A DNA stretch of 64,000 bases, taken from positions 191,862 through 255,861 of the forward strand of contig NZ_RQGH01000009.1 in assembly GCF_004769635.1 (NCBI RefSeq). Direction: 5' to 3'. Made by a program: the position numbers and the translations under genes. Source of the stretch: Leptospira jelokensis (lineage in GTDB: Bacteria > Spirochaetota > Leptospiria > Leptospirales > Leptospiraceae). Numbering within the stretch: the first letter of the stretch is position 1; every line of letters starts with the position of its first letter. Below the pieces are notes generated by a model. It was not told where the DNA came from. It was given only the letters and a program-made list of their open reading frames with translations, and did no database searches. Of this stretch, positions 29,960-41,162 are shown one piece after another.

Positions 29960-32900
29960 ATGGGTTCATCCATCGTTCAGTATTTTCTCTCCAAAAGTTT
30001 ATTTGTAAATCTTTTGACATTTCTCATTTTACTCGTTGGTGGGTTTACTGCCGCTACCATGAACAGGGAAGCATTCCCCAATATCAATTTTGATATCGTT
30101 AGTGTAACCACCATTTATCCAGGCGCAGCACCTGCCGATGTGGAAAAACTTGTCACAAAACCACTCGAAGACGCCATCAAAGAAGTGGATGGGATCAAAG
30201 AATTTCGTTCGGCTTCGCTTGAGAACCGATCAGGTATCATCATCACTATCGATCCGAATACCAAAAATACCCAGAAAGTGGTGGATGATTTGAAGTCTGC
30301 CATTGACCGCATCCAGGACCTTCCCACAGATGCGGAAGACCCAATCGTAACAGAGATCACAACGGCAAGACAACCTGTGATTGAGATCCACCTAACATCC
30401 GACATGAAAGACGGAAAACCTGTGTTAACGGCAAAGGAACTCAGAGACCAAGCCAAAATTTTAGAAGAAAAATTAAAAGACTTACCAACTGTCGCAAGGA
30501 TTACGAAACGTGGTTGGCGCGAACGTGAGATGAAGGTGGACTTAGATCCAGACAAATTGCGAAGTATGTCCCTTTCCTCAACTCAAGTGATCAATGCATT
30601 ACGCCTACGGAATATCAATTTCCCGGGGGGGAACATCAATGAAAAAACTAGAGAAATCATTGTTCGCACTGTTGGTGAGTTTGATACAGCAGAAGAGATT
30701 GAAAACGTGTTCATTCGTACAAATGATGCAGGTCGTTCTGTACGCATACGAGATGTCGCTCGTGTGACAGAAGGATTTGAAGATTCCGATTATTTAGACA
30801 AATCCAATGGAAACATCGCCATAGCCCTGACAGTCATCAAACGGGAAAAAGCCGATGCGATCTCAGTTGTAGATGAATCCAAAAAAGTAGTAGAAAGTTT
30901 TATCAAATCCACAAAAGGATCCGTCAAACACGCGTTTGTTAACGATCTATCAAAGTACATTAGAAGAAGGCTTGGTGTGCTTACATCCAACGCAGTTTCT
31001 GGTCTCATTCTTGTCACGGCATCCCTCTTTGTATTCCTAGGATGGCGAATGGCACTTATGACAGCACTTGGGATCCCAATCTCAATTGCCATGACCTTTG
31101 TGGCCATGAATTATATGGGCCTTACATTAAACCTAATTTCGATGATGGGCCTTATCATCGTTGTGGGGATTTTAGTGGATGATGCCATCATCATTTGTGA
31201 AAACGTATACCGCCACTTAGAAATGGGGGAAGAACCATTTGAAGCGGCGATGCGAGGGACAAGCGAAGTCCTCGCACCAGTGACAGCCACCGTGACAACT
31301 ACCATTGCTGCCTTTGGGCCCATGTTGTTTATGACTGGGATCTTTGGGAAGTTCATCCACTCCATTCCCCTTGTTGTGATTTTATCGCTTCTGAGTTCTT
31401 TGTTTGAGGCTTTTTTTATGTTACCTTCTCACTTATATGATGTGAGTAAGGCCACTGATATGAAAGGAGAAGTGAAAGGAGAGTCACATTGGTTTTTGAA
31501 ATTTAAGGAAAAAACCTATCTGCCCCTTCTCCGATTCGCACTGACGAACCGTTGGAAAATGGTGGGACTCCTCTTAGGTCTCTTTGTATTTTCTATCGCC
31601 ATCCAAGCAAAATTTGGAAAATTTAAACTTTTTCCCGGTGCCATCGAAACCTTCCAAATCCGTGTCACAGCCGAAACTGGATTAAAATTAGAAGAAACAG
31701 ACCGGTTCATCCGCGCCATTGAACACACGATCGCAAAACTCCCTGAAGGTGAAGTGGAAAACTACATTTCCCGAGTGGGGATCATCCAAAAAGATCCGAA
31801 TGACCCTTTCACCAAAAGAGGGAAAAACTATGCACAAGTCATGGTTTACCTCACTCCCGATGATAACCGAGAACGTTCTACGGAAAAAATCATCGAAGTG
31901 GTACGAGAAAATTCCAAGTATTTGCTCAATGAAAAAGCCCTGGCTTTACTCGAAGAAAAATTAGCAAAGGAAAACTTGGAGAAAAAACAAGACGATAAAA
32001 TCCAAATTGATGCCATTCCTTCCGAGTTTTTACCCCTCAAAGGAAAATTGGTCAACTTAGAGTTTGAAAAATTGGCAGGAGGACCTCCTGTTGGAAAACC
32101 TGTTGCAATTGAAATCAAAGGAGACGATTTTGCCACCTTACTCAAAATAGGTGCTGAGTACAAAGCAGCCCTCGCTAAAATCAAAGGTGTCACAGACATT
32201 GGTGATGATTTTAACGAAGGAAAGGATGAAATCAGAGTGTCTGTTGACGAATCCCTTGCTTCCTTTGCGGGCGTAAGTGTCCAATCAGTTTCACTTGCCA
32301 TCAACACTGCTTTACAAGGAACCGTTTCAACGAAAATCAAAAGGGCAGATGAGGAAGTGGATGTAAGAGTTCGTTTTCCCGAAGAATACAGGTCCTCCCT
32401 CGCACACTTAAATAAAGTATATGTCAATAACCTAACAGGAAATCTAATCCCTGTATCAAGACTCACAAGCTATGACCGAAATCCAGGTCGTGCATCCATC
32501 AACCACTTAGATGGCAAACGACTCCTGACAGTAACATCCAATATCGATGAAACCGTTTCCACATCAAGGCAGGTCAATTTAGAGGCAAAACAACTGACAG
32601 AAGGCATCATAGCCAAATACCCTGGGTATTCCGTTCGTTTCTCTGGGGAAAATAAAGACACGGAAGAGTCGATGGCCTCACTTGGCCGAGCCTTCCTTGT
32701 GGGACTGCTTATCATTTATATGATCCTTGCATCCCTCTTCCGATCCTTGGCCCAACCACTGATCGTGATGAGTGCCATTCCGTTTGCAGTGATTGGAGTG
32801 ATCTTTGCCTTTTTGTTGCACGGACAACCCTTCTCCTTTTTGGCTTTCCTTGGAATCATTGGACTTGCGGGGGTAGTCGTCAACGACTCCATTGTCCTTG

Positions 32901-33214
32901 TGGATTGTGCAAACCAACTTAGAATTGAAGATCCTTCCAAATCCACTTTTGAATTATTAGTGGAAGCAGGAAGTATCCGTCTACGTGCTGTTATGCTCAC
33001 AACAGTCACAACGGTCCTTGGATTGTTACCAACAGCATATGGGATTGGAGGAAAGGATCCATTCCTTGTACCGATGGCACTTGCTTTTGGATGGGGGCTT
33101 GCCTTTGCCACCTTCATCACACTCATCATGGTACCAGTATTTTATCTAAATTTGTATATGTTTCGGGACCGAATTTCCCAGCATTTGCAAAAGAGAAAAA
33201 AACAATTTGTCTAA
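29960..33214 (+). CDS. RND-family efflux transporter, inner-membrane component (AcrB/HAE1-like)
   Basis: A full-length 1084-residue RND permease: TM1 at about 12-32, two large periplasmic loops ([21 protein letters not shown] begins the first), TM2-6 in the first half with the proton-relay pair in [10 protein letters not shown], and TM7-12 with [12 protein letters not shown] in the second half. It uses proton motive force to export substrates, normally with a periplasmic adaptor and an outer-membrane channel; neither is adjacent. GCAGGAGTTTGT precedes the ATG. The NDSIVLVD form in the C-half resembles the HAE1-type pumps of Gram-negative bacteria and related exporters. Substrate unknown. Confidence 0.94.
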   Translation: MGSSIVQYFLSKSLFVNLLTFLILLVGGFTAATMNREAFPNINFDIVSVTTIYPGAAPADVEKLVTKPLEDAIKEVDGIKEFRSASLENRSGIIITIDPNTKNTQKVVDDLKSAIDRIQDLPTDAEDPIVTEITTARQPVIEIHLTSDMKDGKPVLTAKELRDQAKILEEKLKDLPTVARITKRGWREREMKVDLDPDKLRSMSLSSTQVINALRLRNINFPGGNINEKTREIIVRTVGEFDTAEEIENVFIRTNDAGRSVRIRDVARVTEGFEDSDYLDKSNGNIAIALTVIKREKADAISVVDESKKVVESFIKSTKGSVKHAFVNDLSKYIRRRLGVLTSNAVSGLILVTASLFVFLGWRMALMTALGIPISIAMTFVAMNYMGLTLNLISMMGLIIVVGILVDDAIIICENVYRHLEMGEEPFEAAMRGTSEVLAPVTATVTTTIAAFGPMLFMTGIFGKFIHSIPLVVILSLLSSLFEAFFMLPSHLYDVSKATDMKGEVKGESHWFLKFKEKTYLPLLRFALTNRWKMVGLLLGLFVFSIAIQAKFGKFKLFPGAIETFQIRVTAETGLKLEETDRFIRAIEHTIAKLPEGEVENYISRVGIIQKDPNDPFTKRGKNYAQVMVYLTPDDNRERSTEKIIEVVRENSKYLLNEKALALLEEKLAKENLEKKQDDKIQIDAIPSEFLPLKGKLVNLEFEKLAGGPPVGKPVAIEIKGDDFATLLKIGAEYKAALAKIKGVTDIGDDFNEGKDEIRVSVDESLASFAGVSVQSVSLAINTALQGTVSTKIKRADEEVDVRVRFPEEYRSSLAHLNKVYVNNLTGNLIPVSRLTSYDRNPGRASINHLDGKRLLTVTSNIDETVSTSRQVNLEAKQLTEGIIAKYPGYSVRFSGENKDTEESMASLGRAFLVGLLIIYMILASLFRSLAQPLIVMSAIPFAVIGVIFAFLLHGQPFSFLAFLGIIGLAGVVVNDSIVLVDCANQLRIEDPSKSTFELLVEAGSIRLRAVMLTTVTTVLGLLPTAYGIGGKDPFLVPMALAFGWGLAFATFITLIMVPVFYLNLYMFRDRISQHLQKRKKQFV

Positions 33215-33236
33215 AGGCAAAATGGAATTGGAAACG

Positions 33237-33274
33237 AGTATCCTTTACGAAAAAGGATACTGCCAGTTTTTTTT
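33237..33274 (+). terminator. intrinsic terminator of the RND gene
   Basis: AGTATCCTTT (33237-33246) and AAAGGATACT (33252-33261) form a perfect 10-base-pair stem with loop ACGAA. A run of eight T follows after GCCAG (33267-33274). It lies 22 bases after the RND stop and just before the convergent deacetylase stop. Confidence 0.7.
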
Positions 33275-33278
33275 GTTG

Positions 33279-34469
33279 TTAGTCTTTTTCGTTGTTTAGT
33301 ACTTCAGAAAGGGTAACGAAATGATACCCTTTCTCCTTCATCCGTTCGATGAAAGTTGGTAAGATATAAATTAGTTTATCAAATTTACGTGGGCCACCAA
33401 GGTGCATGAGGATGATGGCTCCATTCATTCCATGGGGGTCTGCTTTTTCCCAATTGTCGAGAAAGGTTAAGGTTTCCTCACCTGTTTTGTAGTGTGGGTT
33501 TTTCACCACTTCCTTTTTGCCTTTGGATGTTTTTTTATAAAGGAATTGTTTGCTAATGTAATCAGGAAGGTCGAGGGAACCTTTCGCATTATTAGACCAC
33601 ATGATATGATCCGTATACCCTAAACTTGCATGGGCATCTAAAATCAATTGGCTGAGAGCTCCATAAGGCAATCTATAATATTTCTTTAATTCTTGTTTGG
33701 TGAGGGTATAAAAAGTATCTTCGACTCGTTTTAATTCTTCTGCCATTCGTGGGAGGTCGAGTACTGATTTTGATAAATAATCCAGTACCATCCTTTTTTT
33801 TAAGGATGTTTCCGTAACAGATCGTTGGTAGTTAAAATGAGACCAGGTATGGTTCCCAAATTCCACTGCGCCGGTTTTTGCCATCCGTTTGATATAATCT
33901 AAATTTTGCCTAACAAAAAAGGAACCATTGGTATCGGAAGGCCTTTCATTGGATAAAAACAAAGTCACTTTGATTTTGTGTTCTTTGATATAATTGTACA
34001 ATACGGGAAGTTCTTCCCCAGTCGCCAAATCAAAGGTCAAAGCAATTTCTTTGTGAGCTTCATTCCCTCTTAAAATATTACGGCCTTTTGTGTTGGCACT
34101 GACTTCTTTTAGGAATTCAATATTTTCATCCACTTGTTTGGCAAGTTCAGTGTCGGGTTCTGCATCACCGGCAAGTGCATTTTCTTCTCGGAGTTGCTCT
34201 TGGTACATCAAAGAAAAGAGAGATTGTTCGAGCTCTCGTAAACTTCGTTCCTTTTCTTTGACTTCTGTTTCGAGTTTAGTCACACTGAGGCTTAAATAAA
34301 GTAGATACCCACAAAGTACAAGCACAGTGAGTCCCACAAAGGAAAGCGCCGAAATAAAGGCAAAACGACGGAGTTTTTTGGCAAACAACCGATCCTTTTC
34401 AATGTCCTTCGAAAGTTCATGGACAATGTCCTGAATTTCTTTCTCTTCGTTTGTCGGATCGAGTGACAT
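33279..34469 (-). CDS. membrane-anchored polysaccharide-deacetylase (NodB-fold) protein with altered active site
   Basis: 396 residues. One membrane segment is at about 36-60; a coiled coil follows (63-95), then an extracytoplasmic NodB-like domain from about 138. Motif 1 reads LTFDLATG (D147 then Leu) instead of TFDD, so the metal-binding Asp is missing. Motif 2 HTWSH (H207, H211), motif 3 RLPYG and the late MHLGG histidine are retained; WSNNAKGSLD replaces the usual WSxD. The protein may be a weak or non-catalytic glycan-binding deacetylase homologue, or use altered metal binding. It faces the RND gene tail to tail and follows tyrS on the same strand by 71 bases. Confidence 0.82.
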   Translation of the reverse strand: MSLDPTNEEKEIQDIVHELSKDIEKDRLFAKKLRRFAFISALSFVGLTVLVLCGYLLYLSLSVTKLETEVKEKERSLRELEQSLFSLMYQEQLREENALAGDAEPDTELAKQVDENIEFLKEVSANTKGRNILRGNEAHKEIALTFDLATGEELPVLYNYIKEHKIKVTLFLSNERPSDTNGSFFVRQNLDYIKRMAKTGAVEFGNHTWSHFNYQRSVTETSLKKRMVLDYLSKSVLDLPRMAEELKRVEDTFYTLTKQELKKYYRLPYGALSQLILDAHASLGYTDHIMWSNNAKGSLDLPDYISKQFLYKKTSKGKKEVVKNPHYKTGEETLTFLDNWEKADPHGMNGAIILMHLGGPRKFDKLIYILPTFIERMKEKGYHFVTLSEVLNNEKD

Positions 34470-34540
34470 TTAGGTATGGCTTTCCTTAGTATCGATTATC
34501 GGAAAGGGACCTAGGGTTCTATACTAGTCCCACCTCTCCT

Positions 34541-35767
34541 TTATGTTTTGAGCTTTAAAAATTTTCCTTTCTTGCCTTGTCGGATGAGGTATTCCTTCCC
34601 TTTTTCCAAAACAAGGCTAGGATCTGAAATTTTTTCCTCATCCAAATACAATCCCCCCGCTTGGATGAGCCTACGACCCTCGGAAACACTGGGGATGAAT
34701 TTGAGTTGGGACAGAACATAAACTAGGAGCGGTGGTTTTTCCGAAAACCATGCTCCGTCCAAAACCTCTGTTGGGATATCGTCAGGCAAAGCTCTGTTTT
34801 TGGTATTGTGGATGGCTGTCCACTCTTCCACAGCCTTACGGTTCTCTTCCTTTGGATGGAGTTGGTCCATAATGAGAAGGGCCAATTCTGTTTTCACTTC
34901 CTTGGGGTGGAGTGTTTTGGAACGAATCCCCTCTTTTCGTTTTTCCACATCGACGAGTGGAATGTCTGTGAGCAGTTCAAAATAATTCCACATCAATTCA
35001 TCGGAGATGGACATGATTTTTCCATACATATCAATGGGTTTTTCAATAATGCCAACATAGTTCCCAAGAGACTTTGACATTTTTTTTACACCATCAAGGC
35101 CAACGAGGAGTGGCAAGGTGATGACGACTTGTGGTTTTTGACCGTATTCTCTTTGTAAGTCGCGACCAACTAACATGTTAAATTTTTGGTCAGTTCCTCC
35201 AAGTTCCACATCGGACTTCATGGCGACTGAATCATACCCTTGCACAAGTGGGTATAAAAACTCAATCATAGAAATAGGAGTTCCTGCTTTATGGCGTTTG
35301 GTGAAATCATCACGTTCTAACATCCGCGAGACTGTGTATTTGGATGTTAACACAAGGACATCTTCAAATTTCATTTCCGAACACCAATGGGAGTTATAAA
35401 GGATTTTCGTTTTCTTTGGATCTAAGATCTTAAACACTTGCGTTTGGTATGTTTTGGAATTTTCTAAAACTTCTTCTTTGCTTAACCTTTTTCTTGTTTC
35501 CGATTTTCCCGTTGGGTCACCAATCATGGCGGTGAAGTCACCAAGCATAAAACAAACTTCATGCCCTAGGTCTTGGAAATGTTTTAATTTTCTAAGTAAT
35601 ACGAAATGACCTAAGTGTAAATCGGGTGCCGTGGGATCAAATCCAGTTTTGATTGTCAGGGAAGGTTTGGCTTTGATTTTATCTAGAAGTTCCACTTCAC
35701 TGATGATCTCAACAGTGCCCCGGCGGATGGTAACTAATTCTTGGTTCAATTCTGTTTCAGTTTTCAT
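34541..35767 (-). CDS. tyrS: tyrosyl-tRNA synthetase
   Basis: 408 residues, class I synthetase charging tRNA-Tyr. HLGHF at 51-55 is the HIGH motif, KMSKS is at 229-233, and GGTDQKFN (about 190-197) is the tyrosine/tRNA site of the TyrRS family. An S4 RNA-binding domain occupies the end ([31 protein letters not shown]). ATG at 35767. The gene is divergent to glpD. Confidence 0.97.
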   Translation of the reverse strand: MKTETELNQELVTIRRGTVEIISEVELLDKIKAKPSLTIKTGFDPTAPDLHLGHFVLLRKLKHFQDLGHEVCFMLGDFTAMIGDPTGKSETRKRLSKEEVLENSKTYQTQVFKILDPKKTKILYNSHWCSEMKFEDVLVLTSKYTVSRMLERDDFTKRHKAGTPISMIEFLYPLVQGYDSVAMKSDVELGGTDQKFNMLVGRDLQREYGQKPQVVITLPLLVGLDGVKKMSKSLGNYVGIIEKPIDMYGKIMSISDELMWNYFELLTDIPLVDVEKRKEGIRSKTLHPKEVKTELALLIMDQLHPKEENRKAVEEWTAIHNTKNRALPDDIPTEVLDGAWFSEKPPLLVYVLSQLKFIPSVSEGRRLIQAGGLYLDEEKISDPSLVLEKGKEYLIRQGKKGKFLKLKT

Positions 35768-35864
35768 AACAATTTCAAAAATTTTCGATGGTAGAAAAGG
35801 TGACTTTTGACAACACTAACCTTAGAATCTCTATAGGCAACCACCAAAGTACGTAAAAACCCTT

Positions 35865-37472
35865 ATGAACCATTTAGATGAAAGAAAACAAACGCTGAAA
35901 CAGTTAGAATCCACCCAGTATGATATTTTAATTTTAGGTGGTGGTGCCACTGGTTCCGGCACTGCCCTGGATGCCAGCCTTCGAGGGTACAAAGTAGCCC
36001 TATTAGAAAAGGGGGATTTTTCCCAAGGGACAAGTTCGCGTTCTACCAAACTCATCCATGGCGGTGTCCGTTATCTGGCTCAGTTCCATTTTAAGTTAAT
36101 TTACGAAGCACTTTCCGAAAGAAAACGCCTGCTCACCAATGCACCACACTTAGTGAAACCATTACAATTTGTTTTACCAACCTATGTTTGGTGGGAAAAA
36201 CCATTTTACTCCATTGGCCTTACCATGTATGACCTACTCGCAGGAAAGTCCATTGTCCCTGGCCACGAAAGGATCTCAAAAGCAACTGCTCTGGATTATT
36301 TTGCATCGTTAAAAAAACAAAACCTAAAGGGTGGGATTTCCTATTATGATGCCCAGTTCAATGATGCTCGGCTTAATGTCACCACAGTTCGGGCTGCAAA
36401 GGAAAATGGAGCCGATGTTGTCTCAAGGATCGAAGTGACAAACTTTTTAAAAGATGCCAATGGAAGGATCATTGGTGTGACTGCGAAGGATTCGATAACG
36501 AAAAAGGTTGTTTCCATACGAGCAAAAGTAGTCGCAAACACAACGGGAGTTTGGATTGATTCCCTACGCAAATTGGATGACCCGAACACAGAAAATGTAC
36601 TTGCCCCAAGCCAAGGCATCCACCTTGTTTTTGATAAAGAAAAATTGCCTTGCCGCACCGCCATGATCATCCCAAAAACTGCGGATGGCAGAGTGGTCTT
36701 TGTCATCCCTTGGGAAGGAAAAGTGTTACTCGGAACCACAGACACTCCAATCCAAAAAATTGAAAATGAACCTCTCCCCTTACAATCGGAAGTCGAATTT
36801 TTACTCAAAACAGGGAATGATTATTTAGATACAAAGTTAACCAAAGAAGACATCGAATCCGTGTTTAGTGGCCTGAGACCTCTTATCTCCACAGGTGACA
36901 AAAAAGATACAAAATCCATTTCCAGAGAAGAAGCCATCCTGGTCTCTGATTCAGGACTTGTGACCATGTCTGGTGGCAAATGGTCTACCTTCCGGAAAAT
37001 GGCAGAGGACCTAACAGACAAACTCATCGCCGTAGGGAAATTGCCATCCAAAATGAAATGTTTCACTGCAAGTTTTGCCTTCCCAGGTGCTGATGGGTAC
37101 AGCAAACACCTCGTCGCAAAAATCCAAACGATGTATGACTTACCCTATGAAACAGCAGTTCGGTTGGCAGATGCCTATGGTGGAGAGGTCCCTCTCATCC
37201 TTGGGAAAAAACCAAAAGAAATCAAAAAAGGAACAGGTTACTTTGTGGAAGAGATCAAACACTTTGTGAAAAAAGAATTTGCCTTATCTGTATCCGATGT
37301 TTTGTCGAGAAGGTGGAGGCTTATCTTTTTGGATTTAAAATTAGCAGAGTCGCTCGCCATTCCTACAAACAACATCCTTGCCAAAGAACTTGGATGGAAA
37401 GAAACAGAGAAAAAATCTTCTCTTAACGAACTCCTCAAACACATTAAGGATTTAAAGAAAACGATCGCCTAA
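35865..37472 (+). CDS. glpD: glycerol-3-phosphate dehydrogenase (FAD-dependent)
   Basis: A 535-residue GlpD-family flavoprotein that oxidises glycerol-3-phosphate to dihydroxyacetone phosphate and feeds electrons to quinones. The FAD motif DILILGGGATGSGTALDAS is near residues 20-38; RSTKLIHGGVRYL near 59-71 is a family signature; GTTDTPI, SGLRPL and MSGGKWSTFRKMAEDL are later conserved blocks. Spirochaetes such as Leptospira use fatty acids as main carbon source, and glycerol released from lipids would enter here. ATG at 35865. A terminator follows 24 bases after the stop. Confidence 0.95.
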   Translation: MNHLDERKQTLKQLESTQYDILILGGGATGSGTALDASLRGYKVALLEKGDFSQGTSSRSTKLIHGGVRYLAQFHFKLIYEALSERKRLLTNAPHLVKPLQFVLPTYVWWEKPFYSIGLTMYDLLAGKSIVPGHERISKATALDYFASLKKQNLKGGISYYDAQFNDARLNVTTVRAAKENGADVVSRIEVTNFLKDANGRIIGVTAKDSITKKVVSIRAKVVANTTGVWIDSLRKLDDPNTENVLAPSQGIHLVFDKEKLPCRTAMIIPKTADGRVVFVIPWEGKVLLGTTDTPIQKIENEPLPLQSEVEFLLKTGNDYLDTKLTKEDIESVFSGLRPLISTGDKKDTKSISREEAILVSDSGLVTMSGGKWSTFRKMAEDLTDKLIAVGKLPSKMKCFTASFAFPGADGYSKHLVAKIQTMYDLPYETAVRLADAYGGEVPLILGKKPKEIKKGTGYFVEEIKHFVKKEFALSVSDVLSRRWRLIFLDLKLAESLAIPTNNILAKELGWKETEKKSSLNELLKHIKDLKKTIA

Positions 37473-37495
37473 CTCAAAGAAAATGATAAAGACTG

Positions 37496-37531
37496 GTGTT
37501 GCCTGAAGAGGCATGCACCGGCAACACTTTT
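37496..37531 (+). terminator. intrinsic terminator after glpD
   Basis: GTGTTGCC (37496-37503) and GGCAACAC (37520-37527) are perfect inverted repeats with a 16-base loop, followed by TTTTG. The hairpin overlaps the upstream end of the longest frame of the next gene, which argues for a later start there. Confidence 0.6.
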
Positions 37532-37560
37532 GTTCAAAAATAGACCAAACGACAAAATCA

Positions 37561-38094
37561 ATGGATTTAGAAAATATTTTTCATATAAAAAAGGAAACTT
37601 TGGTTTCAAAATCCAAAATTTTAGTAAACTATTTATTTATGAGAGAAAGCTACGTTCTTTATACACATCTTTCAGAAAAAAAAATTTTGGATCGGATCTC
37701 ATCGATTTTACAAGAAAAATACTTCCATAGAATCATTAAAAATCAGTTCCAAATGTATCGAAAGGGTTCTTATAGAGGTGAGGCTATGGGTTCTTCTAGC
37801 ATAGCAATCCCTTATTTACAAGGCACAATTTTTCCTGAAGCAAAGATTTCCTTTATCTCAATCATAACAAAACCCCACCCAATGTTTACCTTCATAACCT
37901 CATTATTTTACCTAATTGTGATCACACTGATCATTTCTGATACATTCGGTATCCTGAATGCAACTTCTAAAATTTCACCTATGATCCTATTCCTACCAAT
38001 CGTTTGGCATTTGAATCATTTGATTTATTTAAAAAATGAGTCTCGCATCATCAAAACTTTTTTGATGCAAGTGTTGGAAGCAAAAGATTCCTAA
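37561..38094 (+). CDS. small membrane protein of unknown function
   Basis: About 177 residues if ATG at 37561 is used. The longest frame begins at 37513 inside the glpD terminator; ATG at 37639 is another option, and none has a clear ribosome-binding site. Residues near the C-terminal half contain two membrane helices (TFITSLFYLIVITLIISD and MILFLPIVWHLNHLIYL). The N-terminal part is charged and contains TYR/LYS-rich stretches. The gene is more AT-rich and less strongly biased than its neighbours. No family recognised. Confidence 0.6.
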   Translation: MDLENIFHIKKETLVSKSKILVNYLFMRESYVLYTHLSEKKILDRISSILQEKYFHRIIKNQFQMYRKGSYRGEAMGSSSIAIPYLQGTIFPEAKISFISIITKPHPMFTFITSLFYLIVITLIISDTFGILNATSKISPMILFLPIVWHLNHLIYLKNESRIIKTFLMQVLEAKDS

Positions 38095-38108
38095 AATTCC
38101 TTTCGTGG

Positions 38109-38145
38109 GAAGTAGCAAAGGAATTCCATGCTCGCTTCGTTTTTT
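38109..38145 (+). terminator. intrinsic terminator after the small membrane protein gene
   Basis: GAAGTAGC (38109-38116) pairs with GCTCGCTTC (38130-38138) with a one-base bulge and one G-T pair; the loop holds GGAATTCC. Six T follow at 38140-38145. It lies between two convergent genes. Confidence 0.6.
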
Positions 38146-38167
38146 ATTTCAATCTTACGTTAGAAAA

Positions 38168-39277
38168 CTATTTTGGAATTGGTAGTTCGTAATGATAAAA
38201 CGTGCGCCCTGTTTCTTTTTCCTTCAAAACAAAAAGGAAATGGGTTTTGGGTTGGTACACTTCTGAAAATTTTGTCCCTAATTTGGTTTTAAAGTTTTCA
38301 TAATCTTCATCCCCAACCTCAGCCCGTTTGAAGATCCAAGAAATGTTACGTTCAATCCCACCGTTATCAAAATAGCTAAGGTTTAATTCCAAACCCTCTT
38401 CTGAAGATTGTAATAATGTATAAGTACCTACAATGGATGGTAAAAAACCAGTGGGGTCCCCTTCTCCATACATCTCTGAAAAACTAAAGGTTTGGTCTGG
38501 TTTAAAAAATACAGGTAACACGGTTCCTTGGTCATAAAACAAAATGGTCCCTTTTGCATTGGCTAATACCAATTGTTTGAAACCATAAGCATGCCTCTCG
38601 GCCTTTCCAAACTGTGTGATGGTTCGTTTGATTTTATCAAAAGAAACCCATGGATAAGGAAAAAATCCCTCTTTTTTTACCTCACCCATTTTGATTTCCG
38701 ACAAACAAACACGGCCTGTGTTCCCTTGGCCAACCGTTTCCAAAATTTCAAATCGGATCACATTGCCTTCAAACGTGGAATCCAAATCCACAACTTGTAA
38801 ACCTTGTTTTCCAAACTTCGCTTTCGTGAGTTCAATGTCTTTTGTGCGGTCTTCCTTCAATTTATTTTTGGAATCGTTTTTTTCCATCCAAAAGGAAGAT
38901 ACCCTAAGTTTTTTAACCATGTCATGATTTTTTAGATCATTAGCACTGCGATGAAACCCATTTAACAACTGCAATGCTGAAAACTGAGTTTTATTGGATA
39001 AAAAAATTGTGAATCCAGATCCAACTTCTTTGGCACTCGCACAAAATGCGGTTCCATACTTTTCATCCAAAGCGAATTCAGGACTAAACCTCCAAGGTTC
39101 TTCCGGACTTACTTGCCCCACACTTTGGGTTTTATCATAGTCCAATTGTGTTTCTGATTTTTGGCAATGGAGGCTGAGAGAGAGTAAGAGTATGGGGAGA
39201 AGATTGAAATGCCGATGGAAAAAAGAGAAACGGGATGGCCCGAACGGCTTGCGGTGAGTGTGAGAAAGGAATTGCAT
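38168..39277 (-). CDS. putative lipoprotein with discoidin-like (NADase-type glycan-binding) region
   Basis: The product has a long N-terminus ending in a hydrophobic core and lipobox LLLSLSLHC, so the mature lipoprotein starts with Cys. Residues after that include AFCASAKEVGSGFTIFLS, LQLLNGFHRSANDLKNHD and VVDLDSTFEGNVIRFEILET, then VCLSEIKMG. These resemble the discoidin-like NADase-type glycan-binding domain seen in many Leptospira lipoproteins. The rest is unassigned. ATG at 39277 is a reasonable start; the frame runs to 39352 with codons that overlap the rpoD terminator. Binding of glycans or host/soil polysaccharides is inference only. Confidence 0.7.
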   Translation of the reverse strand: MQFLSHTHRKPFGPSRFSFFHRHFNLLPILLLSLSLHCQKSETQLDYDKTQSVGQVSPEEPWRFSPEFALDEKYGTAFCASAKEVGSGFTIFLSNKTQFSALQLLNGFHRSANDLKNHDMVKKLRVSSFWMEKNDSKNKLKEDRTKDIELTKAKFGKQGLQVVDLDSTFEGNVIRFEILETVGQGNTGRVCLSEIKMGEVKKEGFFPYPWVSFDKIKRTITQFGKAERHAYGFKQLVLANAKGTILFYDQGTVLPVFFKPDQTFSFSEMYGEGDPTGFLPSIVGTYTLLQSSEEGLELNLSYFDNGGIERNISWIFKRAEVGDEDYENFKTKLGTKFSEVYQPKTHFLFVLKEKETGRTFYHYELPIPK

Positions 39278-39305
39278 ACGGGATAAGAACGACTTTAGAA
39301 ACAAA

Positions 39306-39341
39306 AAGAGATCCATGGATAAAAAAAACCATGAATCTCTT
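39306..39341 (-). terminator. intrinsic terminator of the rpsU-yqeY-dnaG-rpoD operon
   Basis: On the minus strand, AAGAGATTCATGG (39341-39329) and CCATGGATCTCTT (39318-39306) form a stem of about 12 pairs with one mismatch. The loop is T-rich and a T-run follows. It starts about 33 bases after the rpoD stop. Confidence 0.75.
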
Positions 39342-39373
39342 CGAAAGACCAATCAAGTAAAAAACAGTTTTCT

Positions 39374-41146
39374 TTAATCGATATAGTCTTTCAGTTTTTT
39401 CGAGCGGCTTGGGTGGCGGAGCCTTCTGAGAGCCTTGGCTTCAATTTGACGAATCCTCTCACGAGTCACTTTGAATTGGTAACCGACTTCTTCTAGAGTC
39501 TGTGCATAGCCATCATCCAAACCAAAACGCATACGAATGACTTTTTGTTCACGGGCAGGGAGTGTTTGTAAGACTTGCCTGATTTGTTCTGATAGGATCG
39601 ATGACGCAGCCGAGTTCAAAGGTGAGATCACTTCTTTGTCCTCAATGAAATCTCCGAGTTCCGAATCTTCTTCTGAACCCACTGGGATCTCGAGAGAAAT
39701 TGGTTCACGGGCAACGTTTTTCACAGCTTTTACTTTCTGCACGGGCCAACCGAGTCGTTCTGCTATCTCATCATTGGATGGATCACGGCCAAACTCTTGG
39801 ACAAAGAGACGAGTTTCTCGGATCACTTTGTTCACCTGTTCGATCATGTGAACTGGAACACGGATGGTTCGAGCCTGATCAGAAATCGCACGGGTAATGG
39901 CTTGTCTGATCCACCAAGTGGCGTAAGTGGAAAACTTATACCCTTTTTTGTATTCAAATTTATCGACTGCACGAATGAGACCGATATTTCCTTCTTGGAT
40001 CAAATCAAAAAAATGCATCCCGCGGTTTGCATAACGTTTTGCAATGGAGACCACCAAACGAAGGTTTGCTCGCACAAGTTCTCGTTTTGCTTGAGCGATT
40101 TCCCTTTCCCCTTTGATGATTTTTTCACCCCAGTCTTTGATTTCGCCAACAGGAGAACCTGCTTCTTGTTCCATACGACGGAGTTTTCTTTCATTATTAC
40201 GAATGTCTTTGATGACTTCTCTGACTTCATCAATGTCGCACCCCATCATCTTTTCGATTTCATCTAGGTTTTCATTTTTTTCGATGAAACGGTTGAGGGC
40301 TTTGATTTCACGAACATCATGTCCGTATTTGGCTTTGATTTTAAGGAAGTGTTTTTCAATTTCCTTTACACGGAAAACCATTGATTTGATCTTTTGAGAG
40401 ATCTTTTGGATTTCTTTTTGAGAAACACCAATTTTACGAATGGCTTCATCAATTTTGCCTGTGGACAAATCGATTTTTTCTTTCAGTTCTTTGAACTTCT
40501 TAGAATTCTCTGAATACTTACGAATGCGGTTTGTGGATTCGTTGAGTACTTTTTCATCCTGTTGGATGAGTTCCATATTTTCGAAAAATACTTTTTCGAG
40601 TTTGTCCGCTTGCTCTTGGTTGAGTGCGTACATTTTGTCCACTTTCACCAAGTCATACACTTTGATTTTTTTGGACTTAATTTTTGGAATTAACTTTGCA
40701 AAGTTTTGTCTAAGGATCGAAGAACTTAAAATCGTTTCTTCAATGATCTTTTCACCCTTCTCAATCCGTTTGGCAAGGAAAACCTCTGTTTCACCAGAGA
40801 TAAGTGATACCTTTCCAATTTCTTTTAAGTAAAGACGAATCGGATCTTCAGAACTGGAAGAAACACTGGACTCTCTTTTTTTACGTGCAGGTTTCTCTTT
40901 TGTTTCCTTAGTCGTTTCTTCTTTGGTTGTTGTGAGGCTACTTGATTCTTCTAACGATTTTTTAGAATACTCTTCAACAATCTCAATCCCCATCTCGTGT
41001 AACAAGGTGAAGACATCATCAATCTTTTCGGAATTTAGAATTTTATCCGGTAGTATTTCATTGATCTCATCATACGATACTTCTCGATTTGCTTTACCAA
41101 TCGAGATGATCTTTTGTACTTCTGGTAGGCTTGCTAGATTTTCCAT
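39374..41146 (-). CDS. rpoD: primary RNA polymerase sigma factor RpoD (sigma-70)
   Basis: 590 residues. Region 1.1-like and Ser/Lys-rich linker (about 1-105), region 1.2 [19 protein letters not shown], a non-conserved helical insert (about 155-340), region 2 with [36 protein letters not shown] and [15 protein letters not shown], region 3, and region 4 with [19 protein letters not shown]. It directs housekeeping transcription. It is the last gene of the macromolecular-synthesis operon, 16 bases after dnaG, and ends at a clear terminator. Confidence 0.98.
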   Translation of the reverse strand: MENLASLPEVQKIISIGKANREVSYDEINEILPDKILNSEKIDDVFTLLHEMGIEIVEEYSKKSLEESSSLTTTKEETTKETKEKPARKKRESSVSSSSEDPIRLYLKEIGKVSLISGETEVFLAKRIEKGEKIIEETILSSSILRQNFAKLIPKIKSKKIKVYDLVKVDKMYALNQEQADKLEKVFFENMELIQQDEKVLNESTNRIRKYSENSKKFKELKEKIDLSTGKIDEAIRKIGVSQKEIQKISQKIKSMVFRVKEIEKHFLKIKAKYGHDVREIKALNRFIEKNENLDEIEKMMGCDIDEVREVIKDIRNNERKLRRMEQEAGSPVGEIKDWGEKIIKGEREIAQAKRELVRANLRLVVSIAKRYANRGMHFFDLIQEGNIGLIRAVDKFEYKKGYKFSTYATWWIRQAITRAISDQARTIRVPVHMIEQVNKVIRETRLFVQEFGRDPSNDEIAERLGWPVQKVKAVKNVAREPISLEIPVGSEEDSELGDFIEDKEVISPLNSAASSILSEQIRQVLQTLPAREQKVIRMRFGLDDGYAQTLEEVGYQFKVTRERIRQIEAKALRRLRHPSRSKKLKDYID

Positions 41147-41162
41147 TCTACCTATATCCTCT

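Noticed and set aside
34500..34530. Repeat of GGACCTAGGGTTC near 34508 and 43944
   Set aside because: Two 13-base matches, one of them inside a coding region, are not enough to claim a repeat family.
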